Positions 26,169 to 34,671 of a DNA stretch of 64,000 nucleotides are shown in pieces (the stretch's first letter is position 1; each line of letters starts with the position of its first letter). Both the position numbers and the translations under genes were made by a program. The notes beneath the pieces are model-generated. The model worked only from the letters and a program-made list of their open reading frames with translations. It was not told where the DNA came from and made no database searches. This stretch comes from Carnobacterium divergens DSM 20623 (GTDB taxonomy: Bacteria > Bacillota > Bacilli > Lactobacillales > Carnobacteriaceae), in the NCBI RefSeq assembly GCF_000744255.1, contig NZ_JQLO01000001.1:2418001-2482000 (forward strand), read 5' to 3'.

Positions 26169-26203
26169 TATGATAATAGCACTACAATAATAAGATTATC
26201 ATA
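26169..26203. promoter_or_regulatory. Inverted repeat upstream of the WxL cluster
   Basis: TATGATAAT at 26169-26177 and ATTATCATA at 26195-26203 form a perfect 9-bp inverted repeat with a 17-base spacer, starting 43 bp before the first WxL gene. It could be an operator or a hairpin in the 5' leader. Confidence 0.45.
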
Positions 26204-26282
26204 TGGGAGGCGACATTATTTATCTTTAAGAAAGACAAATAACTTAAATGTGAATAAAAAAAAACAATTTCTATTTAAATTA

Positions 26283-26306
26283 TTTTTGAGATTATAATCT
26301 CAAAAA
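26283..26306. promoter_or_regulatory. Perfect 24-bp palindrome upstream of the WxL cluster
   Basis: The left arm is TTTTTGAGATTA and the right arm its exact reverse complement TAATCTCAAAAA, with no spacer. The centre contains TATAAT on both strands. It lies in the region between the acyltransferase gene and the WxL cluster. A dimeric repressor site covering the promoter is the simplest reading; I do not recognise the regulator. Confidence 0.55.
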
Positions 26307-26331
26307 GGAAATGTGAAAGAAAAGAATAAAA

Positions 26332-26358
26332 AAACTCAATGCATTCAGCATTGAGTTC
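26332..26358 (-). terminator. Terminator of the ica-like operon
   Basis: AACTCAATGC and GCATTGAGTT pair around a short loop, followed on the minus strand by a T-run. It stands just after the stop of the acyltransferase gene. Confidence 0.8.
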
Positions 26359-26363
26359 AGGTT

Positions 26364-27383
26364 TTAATTTAATTTGGTCAGTAAGATCTCAAATATCCTT
26401 TTACTAAGTTTATGAAGGGGGAATGAAAGGAGTAAGCAAACAATAAAAATAAGCGTACTTAATCCTAATAAAATAAGATTCATTAATGGTTGTTGAATAA
26501 TTTGATGAATAGGAATCCATTCTTCCCATAAAAGGGTGCGAATCAAAGGATGTTCGTGAATTAAGTAAATACCAAAGATAAAAGGGATTATTTTATTTCC
26601 CCAAGTTTTCTTAAAATGAGTTTCTTTAAAGAAAAGGAAAAGCAATACGGAAGAAAGTAAAACAAAAGGGGAATGGTAGTCAGTCATCCAATCTTTGTAG
26701 TCAATTAAAAAGAAATACACTGTTAATCCTACTGCAATATTAAAATAATGGAATAGATACCAACCAGACTTCCATTTGAAAGGCAATTGATACAATTGGA
26801 AATATGCGCCTAAAGTATAAAGTAAGAGGAAAGTTGAGATACTATAGCCTTCATTCATCCCTAAAATCGGTAAGTGAGAAAATGTAGCCCAGAATGAAAA
26901 AATTGCAATGCTTCCTATTAGTACCTGTTGAAATTGCTTTTGAGTTAGTTGGTTTAAAAATAAATTTAAAAAAGGAGAAAGAAGATACAACACAAGGTAT
27001 AAGGTTGCAAACCAGTAATTTCCCCAAAAAAGAACGAATATCCAATGAAAGAAATCTTGGATTGAAAAGGTAAGTGGCGTAAAGAGAACAATCATCAAAT
27101 AAATAAAAGCTGAATAAAAGCTCACTTCAAATGCAAAGTACGCTATTTTTTTACGTTTAAATCCTTTTTTTATTAAAAAATAGCCACTGATTAAAACATA
27201 ACAATTTGAAGCGACAATGGCTAAATTTCGAAATAAATACAATGTAAATAACTGAATTCCTGAGGGCAAACCATAATGGAAAATGCCGAAAGTTTGTGAG
27301 TGTAACAAGACAATCATAAACATCGAAAGAATACGTAATAAATCGAGGTTACGATTGCGATGTTGTTTAATAGAAGATATCAT
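26364..27383 (-). CDS. Integral membrane acyltransferase (Acyl_transf_3), IcaC/OatA-like
   Basis: The 339-residue protein has about ten membrane segments. The N-terminal signature NLDLLRILSMFMIVLLHS contains the His conserved in membrane-bound O-acyltransferases of the Acyl_transf_3 family. There is no extracellular SGNH domain. Such proteins modify exported polysaccharides with acetyl or succinyl groups; IcaC is the relevant relative for poly-N-acetylglucosamine. A TTG directly before the ATG is less likely as start. It is the last gene of an operon that starts with an IcaA/PgaC-like synthase, which supports a role in modifying that glycan. Confidence 0.85.
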   Translation of the reverse strand: MISSIKQHRNRNLDLLRILSMFMIVLLHSQTFGIFHYGLPSGIQLFTLYLFRNLAIVASNCYVLISGYFLIKKGFKRKKIAYFAFEVSFYSAFIYLMIVLFTPLTFSIQDFFHWIFVLFWGNYWFATLYLVLYLLSPFLNLFLNQLTQKQFQQVLIGSIAIFSFWATFSHLPILGMNEGYSISTFLLLYTLGAYFQLYQLPFKWKSGWYLFHYFNIAVGLTVYFFLIDYKDWMTDYHSPFVLLSSVLLFLFFKETHFKKTWGNKIIPFIFGIYLIHEHPLIRTLLWEEWIPIHQIIQQPLMNLILLGLSTLIFIVCLLLSFPLHKLSKRIFEILLTKLN

Positions 27384-27407
27384 CAATAAGCTCCAATCAT
27401 AGGGTAG

Positions 27408-27935
27408 TCAATTTATGGCGGAAATTAATTTTGTACTAATATATCCAATTACCATTCCTAAAAAACGTGCAAAGAGTATCAAGTAAAGAGAGTGAAGGGT
27501 TGAAAATTCAAATTGAAGAGCCCATCCTAGAAACATAATAAAAATTAAAAAAAGCATTTTTATAAAAATAGAAATAGAGTTTCCTCGATAAAAAAAACCG
27601 CCAAGTGGAATAAAAAAAAGTGTTTCAATTAGCCACTCACTTAGGTGAAGGGATCTATGGAGAAGCTCATCAGCTCTAAAAAAACTGTTATATAGTAGAA
27701 AAGAAAAATAAATTACTATTAAAACAGGGAATAATTCTTTTCGAATTGGATTTAATTTTTTATTGGTTAAGAGAATGATGCTAGTAAAAACCATCCCAAA
27801 AAACAATGAAAAGAAGACATTGTTTTTTGGGAATTCAGTATAAAATTCGTTGAAGACGGTTTTTGTTAATACATAGGAAGCAAAAATATAAAAATCGTAG
27901 AGTAAAAAACTTTTGATAATTTTAGATGTACTCAT
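27408..27935 (-). CDS. Membrane protein, possibly VanZ-like
   Basis: The 175-residue protein has five membrane segments. The segment IYFSFLLYNSFFR and, later, HLSEWLIETLFFIPLGGFFYRG recalls the VanZ pattern (a Y/F-rich helix, then N/E-x-L-x-F-x-P-L-G). VanZ-like proteins are linked to glycopeptide and lipoglycopeptide tolerance and are often in surface-polymer gene sets. The match is weak, so another small membrane family is possible. Its ATG overlaps the stop of the adhesin-fold gene by 4 bp. Confidence 0.5.
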   Translation of the reverse strand: MSTSKIIKSFLLYDFYIFASYVLTKTVFNEFYTEFPKNNVFFSLFFGMVFTSIILLTNKKLNPIRKELFPVLIVIYFSFLLYNSFFRADELLHRSLHLSEWLIETLFFIPLGGFFYRGNSISIFIKMLFLIFIMFLGWALQFEFSTLHSLYLILFARFLGMVIGYISTKLISAIN

Positions 27936-28891
27936 GAAGCGTCGTTTAAAATGCTAGCACCGGTCGGATAAAAAGCAGTTAATTCTCCAGTTTCAGCAAG
28001 TTGATTAGAATAATTTGAAAGTGTAGCAGATAAGGTTGCTTGGTTAGTGCTGTTGCTTGCTTTAAAAGCAATTAGATAAGGTTTTGTTACGTCTTTAATA
28101 GATAGTATAAGTTTACCATCAACAACCGATTGTTTGATTTCTTTGGATGTTTTAACTAAATCATTGTTTTTAATTTCAAATAATTGGAAACTATCAGTAT
28201 CAATTTCATTTTTGTTGCCGATCATAATCTTAATCGAAGCGTCGGGCATTACTTTTTCAGCATAATTGATCCGAAGATTCCAATCGACTAATTTTTCTTG
28301 TTTATTGTACATGCCCCAACCGTTTATCAACTCGTTTTTAAGAGGAGTATCTTCTTTTTTGATTTTAATTGTTAATTTTTTTTCGTTTTCTCCCATAGGA
28401 AATTCAATTGTTTTTTCGTTGACTTTATTCCAAGACTCAGGAGATAGCTTAACGGTAAAGTAGAAAATTCCTTTCATTTTATTCTTAGTTTCCATCAAGT
28501 TATCAGGATCTGTGAATTTGATTTTTAATTGATTTGTTTCACTAAATAAATAAATTTCACCAATTTTTTCTCCCTTATTTGTAAGCAAACTGAAATTTAA
28601 ATCGTTGACAATATACATTTCTTTAGGAATAGTGTAAACTAACTCATCTCCTTTTTTCTGGTCAGTTAGGCTCCAAGTATATTGTAATTTCACCATGTCT
28701 GATAAACGATACTCTTTACTTATTTCGTTGTTTTTAAAGCTGATATCGTCAATGAATTTTGAAAATTGGTAGTTTTGGTAATTTTTTTCAACCGTATCGC
28801 GGTCGATTGCATTTACGTAATTTCGAATAATAGCAAATGAAAGGATAAAGCATAGGCTTAACATTAGTAAAACAAAAATCTTTTTTTTCAT
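27932..28891 (-). CDS. Membrane-anchored adhesin-fold protein in the glycan operon
   Basis: The 319-residue protein has an N-terminal hydrophobic segment (KKKIFVLLMLSLCFILSFAII) that could be a signal anchor. The extracellular part aligns in pattern with the MSCRAMM-like N-terminal domains of the WxL adhesin at 21617 (KGDELVYTIPKEM...KMKGIFYFTVKL, then KLVDWNLRINYAEKV against VIWSIRVNYSG). It lacks Cna_B repeats, LPXTG and WxL. GGGGAG fixes the start at 28891. It overlaps its upstream neighbour's stop region and the downstream gene. It may bind the glycan or a host ligand; no function is established. Confidence 0.65.
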   Translation of the reverse strand: MKKKIFVLLMLSLCFILSFAIIRNYVNAIDRDTVEKNYQNYQFSKFIDDISFKNNEISKEYRLSDMVKLQYTWSLTDQKKGDELVYTIPKEMYIVNDLNFSLLTNKGEKIGEIYLFSETNQLKIKFTDPDNLMETKNKMKGIFYFTVKLSPESWNKVNEKTIEFPMGENEKKLTIKIKKEDTPLKNELINGWGMYNKQEKLVDWNLRINYAEKVMPDASIKIMIGNKNEIDTDSFQLFEIKNNDLVKTSKEIKQSVVDGKLILSIKDVTKPYLIAFKASNSTNQATLSATLSNYSNQLAETGELTAFYPTGASILNDAS

Positions 28892-28917
28892 AAAATAAAA
28901 CTCCCCTATAGTAGTTA

Positions 28918-29370
28918 TCAAGCTACTTGTTTTTTTTCAGTTAATACGTGCATTTTCTCATTAGGCAGCTCGTCCTTTTGAGGAATAGTGTAGCGTTTTT
29001 GTTGTTTCATGGTACTAAAATAAGTATGTGATTTCGCAAAGAATGCCCCCATATCTGCGTTACTAGTTGTAGGTACCATCGGTCTTTTTTTAGGACTTAG
29101 GAATGTCCGTTTTATAAAATTCATTAATGGAAAGTAGCATCCAAGAAAGAAAATAAATTTTATAAGAGTAAAAATAAGTTGTAAAATTGTAACAGAAAAG
29201 AGTAAATCCTCAAGCTTAATTGCGGGTACTTGTGTAAGATAACTGTTTTTTCCAATAAAATAGTAATTAAAAACAGCAAAAGGAACTTTACAAATCTTCA
29301 AAATCACCCAATAAAGAGCAACAGAGCTACCGACTTGCATAATAAAACTCAAGCTTCTTCGACTCTTCAT
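28918..29370 (-). CDS. Small membrane protein, IcaD/PgaD-like partner of the glycosyltransferase
   Basis: The 150-residue protein has two long hydrophobic segments (about residues 8-30 and 55-85) and a basic cytosolic C-terminus. It starts 4 bp inside the end of the glycosyltransferase gene, so the two are coupled. Its size, two helices and place match IcaD/PgaD, the accessory subunit that stimulates poly-beta-1,6-N-acetylglucosamine synthase. Sequence similarity to IcaD itself is not evident by eye, so this is mainly a position-based proposal. Confidence 0.5.
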   Translation of the reverse strand: MKSRRSLSFIMQVGSSVALYWVILKICKVPFAVFNYYFIGKNSYLTQVPAIKLEDLLFSVTILQLIFTLIKFIFFLGCYFPLMNFIKRTFLSPKKRPMVPTTSNADMGAFFAKSHTYFSTMKQQKRYTIPQKDELPNEKMHVLTEKKQVA

Positions 29371-30584
29371 CCATTTCCACCTCCTCGGTCAGGACTTTCC
29401 CAAACTGCTTGTCCACCTTTCAAGTACGTTCGAATCCCGTACGGAATGGCGATTAACAACGTAATCGGATTAATAACCCAATACAATAAAATGTACCAAA
29501 TAGCAAAAAAAGAGGTTCCTAACAGTTTAAAATCATACTTCAAATTAATAAAAATCGACAATAGGTATTGAAAAATAGAGAATACAGTAATAATCACAGT
29601 TAAAATCAATGTAATCATTTGAATATCTCGAAAAATAATCCCTTTTGCCAAAATAACAGGTAATAAGCTATACCATAAAATCGACCAAATAATGCTGGAA
29701 AGTTGCTCTAAATACAACACAATCAAACCAAAATTAAACTGACGCTCTAAAAAGATATCCGCATTTTTCAATAGCACTTCAATTCCACCTTGAGACCAAC
29801 GAAGTCGTTGTTTAAACAGGCTGCTTAGTTTTTCTGGAACAAGCATCCAACAAACGGCATCTGGTTCAAATAGAATCCGCCAATGTTTACGCTGCAATCG
29901 CCAAGTAATGGAAATATCTTCAGTAATGCATTCTTGATCCCACCAACCAACATCAAGCAATGCTCCTTTACGAAACATGACACAGACACCCGAAACGGTA
30001 TTTAACGTACCAAAAATTGATTGTGCTCGCTTAATAAGACCAATAATTGAAAGAAATTCTACGGTTTGGATTTTTCCAATAAATGTTTTTCGATTTTTGA
30101 CAATAGGATTTCCCGTCACAGCACCAACATCCTGATTCGATTTCCCTAAAAAATTTTGAACCATTGCGTGAAGTGCATGTTTATCAACTGTTGCATCAGC
30201 ATCTAAACAAAGTAAAAATTCAGCTTTGCTAAAAATAGCTCCTTGAATCAAGGCATGTGCTTTTCCTAAATTGGTTTCAACATTACAAACACGAATATTT
30301 TGATACTGATTCGTTAAATTGATTAAATGTTTCAATGTATTGTCAGAAGAGCCATCGTTGATCGTGATAATCTCGTAGTTTGGATAGTCAATGGTAGTTA
30401 ATAATTGATTGATCGTCTTATCAATATGTGCCTCCTCATTGTAGCAAGGGATTAAAATAGATATAAATGGCTTAGAAGTAGTCTTCTTTTTAAAACTAAC
30501 TTCACTTTTGATAAAAAAAACAATCGAAAAAACAATCCAAATTAAACTCATAAAAATAGGGTAAAAGAACAGTAGATAAATCAT
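29367..30584 (-). CDS. Processive family 2 glycosyltransferase, IcaA/PgaC-like
   Basis: The 405-residue enzyme has an N-terminal membrane segment, a GT-A domain with SILIPCYNEE, TINDGSSDNT (nucleotide-sugar Asp), CLDADATVD (DxD), TEDISITWRL (catalytic ED) and QRLRWSQGG (Q-x-x-R-W), then three or four C-terminal membrane helices. This is the layout of processive synthases such as IcaA/PgaC, hyaluronan synthase and cellulose synthase. The linked IcaC- and IcaD-like genes favour poly-N-acetylglucosamine, but product identity is inference. AAAGGTGAT precedes the ATG; it is the first gene of the operon. Confidence 0.88.
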   Translation of the reverse strand: MIYLLFFYPIFMSLIWIVFSIVFFIKSEVSFKKKTTSKPFISILIPCYNEEAHIDKTINQLLTTIDYPNYEIITINDGSSDNTLKHLINLTNQYQNIRVCNVETNLGKAHALIQGAIFSKAEFLLCLDADATVDKHALHAMVQNFLGKSNQDVGAVTGNPIVKNRKTFIGKIQTVEFLSIIGLIKRAQSIFGTLNTVSGVCVMFRKGALLDVGWWDQECITEDISITWRLQRKHWRILFEPDAVCWMLVPEKLSSLFKQRLRWSQGGIEVLLKNADIFLERQFNFGLIVLYLEQLSSIIWSILWYSLLPVILAKGIIFRDIQMITLILTVIITVFSIFQYLLSIFINLKYDFKLLGTSFFAIWYILLYWVINPITLLIAIPYGIRTYLKGGQAVWESPDRGGGNG

Positions 30585-30887
30585 AAAATCACCTTTCGAA
30601 AATGTTGCTAGAATAAACTTTGGATAAGACTAATGACTACGTGGAGCCTTTATAAGGAATGAAATAAGTATAGGGAGCCCTTTTAATATGCTTGTGAAAC
30701 CTCTAAAAAATTAGTATAACACGTTTTATAAATAATGTCGTTATTTAAATTTTACTGTTATTTAGAAAATTCAAATTGAATACAATAGAATCATTTTTAA
30801 AAATATCTGATTTTTTAAATAATATGATTTATATTCGCTTGTGTATTGCCCATCCAAAAGCTTTATTTTTTTTTACAAAAATTATGA
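30585..30887. other. Divergent intergenic region between the glycan operon and dgt
   Basis: No gene is visible. The region must hold the promoter of the glycan operon (minus strand), for which TATACT on the minus strand near 30711-30716 is a possible -10 without a clear -35. It is very AT-rich. No strong inverted repeat was found by eye. Confidence 0.35.
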
Positions 30888-30893
30888 TATAAT
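30885..30893 (+). promoter_or_regulatory. Extended -10 promoter of dgt
   Basis: TG-A-TATAAT is a perfect extended -10 element 28 bases before the dgt start. The -35 region is only a T-run. Confidence 0.6.
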
Positions 30894-30921
30894 TCAAGAG
30901 AGCGAAAAAGGAGTGAACCAA

Positions 30922-32325
30922 GTGAAAATGAATTGGGATCAACTATTAGATGACGAGCGTCGTAGAAAAACGAACGTCAATTACGCAAAGTCAAAAGATG
31001 TGCGAAGCGCATTTGAAAATGATTATCAACGAATTGTAATGAGTGCTTCATTTAGACGATTGCAAGATAAAACACAAGTATTCCCTTTAGAAAAAAGTGA
31101 TTTCATACGGACTCGATTAACACATTCAATAGAAGTTTCAACGATTGCGAAGTCAATGGGAAGTATGGTAGCTTATCACTTATTAGAAACAGGGTTAGAT
31201 CCAGAACTCACAAAAGAACATGCTGAAAAGATACCGGAAGTACTATCTTGTGCAGGTTTATTGCATGATATGGGCAATCCGCCATTTGGTCATTTTGGTG
31301 AAGAATCAATTCGAGAATGGTTCCAGTTAAATATGGATCAATTAGCTTATGGAGATCATTTTATTTCAGATATTTTAGAGCCACAAATGCAACAAGATTT
31401 TTTCAACTTTGAAGGGAATGCACAAGTGCTACGAGTAGTTTCTAAGTTGCACTATCAATTCGATGATTATGGTATGAATTTAACCTATGCAACCTTGAAC
31501 AGTATTATGAAGTACCCAGTTTCTTCGTTAGAGATTTCTAAAAAAGAGATAAGAAGTAAAAAAATGGGGTATTTTTATGCAGATCAAGAATTGTTTGAAG
31601 ATGTGACGAATTCAACAGGTGCTAGAAGTAAAAGACACCCATTAACTTATTTGCTAGAAGTAGCAGATGATATTGCATATTTAAATGCAGATTTAGAAGA
31701 CGGCATGAAAAAAGGAATCGTAACAGTTGCTCAAATGTTAGAAGAGTTCGAAGCGGTAGAAGAGCCTAACAGAGTGACCGCTACTGTTCACCAAGAACTT
31801 ATTAAGCGAAGCGAACGTTATAAGGATCATGACGACAGTTTTACTGGTCAGCAGTGGATTGCATCAAGTCTAAGAGGTCAACTGATTAATCGTTCATTGG
31901 AAGTTTTTTATGAGCATTATTTTGAAATTATGGAAGGTACCTTTAATGAGTCATTAATAGATGCTTCGGAAGCAAAACAACTTGTTCAAATTTTACAGCA
32001 GTTATCAAGAAAGTATCTTTACCAAGATAAAGGAGTACTGGAAACAGAGTTAGCAGGAAGTGAAATCATTAGCTCGCTATTAGATATGTTTGTACCAGCA
32101 GCGATTTATTATGATAGCAAAAATAGTCATTTGGAAACAATGAAAAGCAAACGATTAATGGCGTTGATTTCAGATAACTATATTGGTTGTTACTTCAAAA
32201 ATGCGGAAGGGCAAGATGATACGACTAAACTGTATTTGCGCCTGCTACTGATTACCGACTTTATTTGTGGGATGACGGATAGTTATGCAAAAGACTTGTA
32301 TCAAAAATTACATGGATTAAATTAA
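30922..32325 (+). CDS. dgt: HD-domain dNTP triphosphohydrolase (dGTPase-like)
   Basis: The 467-residue HD-superfamily enzyme has the metal ligands in RLTHSIEVS (His), LLHDMGNPPFGHFGE (His-Asp) and LEVADDIAYLNADLEDG (Asp). These mark the dGTPase family, which cleaves dNTPs to nucleoside and triphosphate. The frame runs upstream to 30841, but AAAGGAG lies eight bases before the GTG at 30922 (MKMNWDQLLDDERRRKT), which gives the family's N-terminus. It stands alone between two terminators. Confidence 0.88.
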   Translation: MKMNWDQLLDDERRRKTNVNYAKSKDVRSAFENDYQRIVMSASFRRLQDKTQVFPLEKSDFIRTRLTHSIEVSTIAKSMGSMVAYHLLETGLDPELTKEHAEKIPEVLSCAGLLHDMGNPPFGHFGEESIREWFQLNMDQLAYGDHFISDILEPQMQQDFFNFEGNAQVLRVVSKLHYQFDDYGMNLTYATLNSIMKYPVSSLEISKKEIRSKKMGYFYADQELFEDVTNSTGARSKRHPLTYLLEVADDIAYLNADLEDGMKKGIVTVAQMLEEFEAVEEPNRVTATVHQELIKRSERYKDHDDSFTGQQWIASSLRGQLINRSLEVFYEHYFEIMEGTFNESLIDASEAKQLVQILQQLSRKYLYQDKGVLETELAGSEIISSLLDMFVPAAIYYDSKNSHLETMKSKRLMALISDNYIGCYFKNAEGQDDTTKLYLRLLLITDFICGMTDSYAKDLYQKLHGLN

Positions 32326-32331
32326 CTTATG

Positions 32332-32367
32332 AGCTTCAATCAACAGCATGTTGGTTGAAGTTTTTTT
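32332..32367 (+). terminator. Terminator of dgt
   Basis: GCTTCAATCAAC pairs with GTTGGTTGAAGT, followed by T7. Confidence 0.85.
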
Positions 32368-32494
32368 ATTTTTCCTAAGTATTGGGAATTAACAGAAAAA
32401 GGAAAGCGTCCTTCTTCTATTGAAACAATAAAATTAGAATGCTTTAATAAAAGGAAGAAACTAATAAACGAATTAGGGATGGGAATGAGAACAA

Positions 32495-32737
32495 ATGAAG
32501 AAATGGCTGACTGTATTTGCAATCGTCGCTTTTTTTACAGTATCAAATACTGTATTTTCCGAGAATCTCCCAATTGAATACGAAATTGAAGAAAAGAGTG
32601 AAAACCAAAAAATAATTGCACATTATACCTATGAGTCTTATCAAACTGAAACAAAAAAATTCTATCGGCAGTTACTAGTTATTGTATTTATACTAGTCGT
32701 GTTAAGTGGTCTTATTATTTATTTGACTATAGAATAA
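32495..32737 (+). CDS. Small membrane protein with signal peptide, 80 aa
   Basis: The protein starts with a signal-like segment (KKWLTVFAIVAFFTVSNTVFS, cleavage near residue 22). A charged 30-residue middle (EYEIEEKSENQKIIAHYTYE) follows, and the end is a membrane helix (LLVIVFILVVLSGLIIYLTIE). A short extracytoplasmic loop held by one helix is expected. The GGGATGGGAATGA leader is a modest ribosome site. It resembles the single-helix small proteins found in WxL and other surface clusters, but I do not recognise the family. Confidence 0.6.
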   Translation: MKKWLTVFAIVAFFTVSNTVFSENLPIEYEIEEKSENQKIIAHYTYESYQTETKKFYRQLLVIVFILVVLSGLIIYLTIE

Positions 32738-32928
32738 AAGAAAAGGTTGGTAGAGGTTAACCAATAAGAGTCTTATAAAGTCATTTTATCGAAGAACTGT
32801 AAATCGATGAAAATGAGCTTTATTTTTTTTGTTAAAAACCAACAAATATTTAAAATTCAAATTCAGAAATACGTGTTATATTATGGTTTCAAAGTACTTT
32901 AATATACAAAGAAAAGGGGAGAATAGTA

Positions 32929-34194
32929 GTGAAAAAGATTCATTTGAGAAAAGGATTTACAAAAGTAGCATTGATTGCAATGCTAGCAACAACTGCAGGG
33001 GCAGTGTTAGCGCAACAAGCAGCACAAGCAGAGGGCGTAGCAACTGAAGAGGTTGTTAAAGTTGAAGGTGCAACAGTTGTAACCAATTTTGCTGAACTAA
33101 AAGCAGCTTTAAAAAATGCTTCAGTTACAGCAATTGAAGTTGCAGATAATATTGAATTTACAGGAGCAATTACAGGTGTTCCAATGCGTGATATTCAGAT
33201 GTATTCAAATCCAGGAGTGACCATCAATTTAAACAAGTATTACATCTCAGCAGCAATTTCTTCAAAAAATTCAGCAACATTTACGTTAACAGGAGCAGAT
33301 GTTAGTGTAACAAAACGCTCATTAGGAACATTCTTTAAAGGATGTCTTGGCTGGGATTTCGTGTCAAAAGATAATGTTTTTAATGGAGAAACATTTGTTC
33401 AATTAGACAAAGGAACTTTGACATTCGAAGGCGAAAATTCATTTGATACAGAAGATGAAATTGGTTGGGTAAAAAATGTAGTTTTTGCTGAAAACTCTAA
33501 AGTAACAGGTGTGGCATCAAACAGTGTACATGACCGTGCTGCCTTCAAATTTAAAGTAGCAGATGGACAAGCAATTGTAAAAAATGGTGCAGTTGTTGAT
33601 TTAGAAGTAAAAAACAAACTTCACCCTGTATTTGGCGGTTACATCAATAAAATTATGGTTGAAGACAATGCTTCAGTTAAAATTGTAGCAGAAGGTCCTG
33701 TAGCAACAATGACAAAATCTCTTAAAGGCGAAGTAGCAGAAATTAATGCAGGTTCAAAAGCAGTTGTCGATTTCCAATCAACAAGTGCTACAAAACAAAC
33801 GTTAACTTTACCAAAAGGTGGATCACAAGTGAACCTTTCTAGAGGTGCAACATTCAATGTTGTGGGTGCAGCTAAAACTGGCGTCATTTCAAGTGCAACG
33901 GATACAGCGTTCAACATTGATCGTTCTAAATCAGTTGTGATTGAAAATACTAATCTTGCAGCACCACTATTTACAAAAACATCATTGAAAACAACTGTAG
34001 CAATTGATAAACCAAGTAGAGTACGTGTTTACGACCGTCAAGGTGCCGTACAAACAACATGGAATATCAAAGGTTCATCATTTAGTGTTAATAAAGGTGC
34101 AACGGCTTCTGTAGATTCAAGCAATGCTGATTTTGTTGCAAACTTAAAAATGCAAGATTACAGTAAATTTGAATTATTATCAGCAACAAACTAG
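32929..34194 (+). CDS. Secreted pectate-lyase-like adhesive-domain protein
   Basis: The 421-residue protein has a signal peptide (cleavage near AQAEG, residue 34). VVTNFAELKAALKNASVTAIEVADNIEF follows as two pieces of the N-terminal strand pattern of the pectate-lyase-like adhesive domain found in enterococcal WxL proteins. The middle is repetitive beta-structure (DNASVKIVAEG, GSKAVVDFQSTS, GGSQVNLSRGATFNVVG). No lyase active-site residues, LPXTG, WxL or LysM anchor are seen; the protein ends SKFELLSATN. It is therefore released or held by other proteins. It starts at GTG behind GGGGAG. Relatives usually have wall anchors, so loss of a C-terminal part is possible. Confidence 0.7.
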   Translation: MKKIHLRKGFTKVALIAMLATTAGAVLAQQAAQAEGVATEEVVKVEGATVVTNFAELKAALKNASVTAIEVADNIEFTGAITGVPMRDIQMYSNPGVTINLNKYYISAAISSKNSATFTLTGADVSVTKRSLGTFFKGCLGWDFVSKDNVFNGETFVQLDKGTLTFEGENSFDTEDEIGWVKNVVFAENSKVTGVASNSVHDRAAFKFKVADGQAIVKNGAVVDLEVKNKLHPVFGGYINKIMVEDNASVKIVAEGPVATMTKSLKGEVAEINAGSKAVVDFQSTSATKQTLTLPKGGSQVNLSRGATFNVVGAAKTGVISSATDTAFNIDRSKSVVIENTNLAAPLFTKTSLKTTVAIDKPSRVRVYDRQGAVQTTWNIKGSSFSVNKGATASVDSSNADFVANLKMQDYSKFELLSATN

Positions 34195-34228
34195 TCCAAA
34201 CAGTTATATGAGGCTGATAAGCTAAAGA

Positions 34229-34280
34229 AAAAGCTATTAAACAAAGAAATTTTACATTTCTTATGTTTAATAGCTTTTTT
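34229..34280. terminator. Strong bidirectional terminator
   Basis: AAAAAGCTATTAAAC and GTTTAATAGCTTTTT pair, extended by AAGAAAT/ATTTCTT, between the adhesin and the convergent VOC gene. Confidence 0.9.
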
Positions 34281-34657
34281 TACGTCTCTTGAATTGCAAA
34301 ATAATTGCCTTCGTTATCAGAAAAGTTAAACGCACGGCGCCCAGGCATTGAAACCAACTCACCTACAGTAACACCCTTTTCTTTAAACTGTTGATAGGTC
34401 TCATCAAGATTAAACGAATCAAATAGTAGAGAAGGAGTCGCTAAGTTTAGTTCAGGTTGCATTTTTGCAATCATTTCCTTATTGTGTAGCACTAAGCTTG
34501 TGGTTGCTTCTTTTGTAGGCGCAATTTCAATCCAATAAAAGCCATTATCTGCTTTTTCCTCTGCTAAGATAATAAACCCAATTTTGTTTACCCAAAATTC
34601 AGCAACTGCTTTTTGATCTTCAACGTAAAGCATTATTTGACCAATATTCGTAATCAT
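34280..34657 (-). CDS. VOC-superfamily protein (glyoxalase-like)
   Basis: The 125-residue protein has two VOC halves (IGQIMLYVEDQKAVAEFWVNKIGF and LLFDSFNLDETYQQFKEKGV...RRAFNFSDNEGNYFAIQET). The usual first His is replaced by Gln (GQIMLYV), so it may not bind metal as a glyoxalase does, and it may rather bind a ligand as resistance-type VOC proteins do. GGAGG precedes the ATG. The diguanylate-cyclase-like gene is 14 bp upstream, so they may be co-transcribed. Confidence 0.8.
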   Translation of the reverse strand: MITNIGQIMLYVEDQKAVAEFWVNKIGFIILAEEKADNGFYWIEIAPTKEATTSLVLHNKEMIAKMQPELNLATPSLLFDSFNLDETYQQFKEKGVTVGELVSMPGRRAFNFSDNEGNYFAIQET

Positions 34658-34671
34658 AGCGATTCCTCCAA

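Noticed and set aside
34280-34657. Assignment as an active lactoylglutathione lyase
   Set aside because: The first metal ligand is replaced and the substrate cannot be inferred, so only the superfamily is given.
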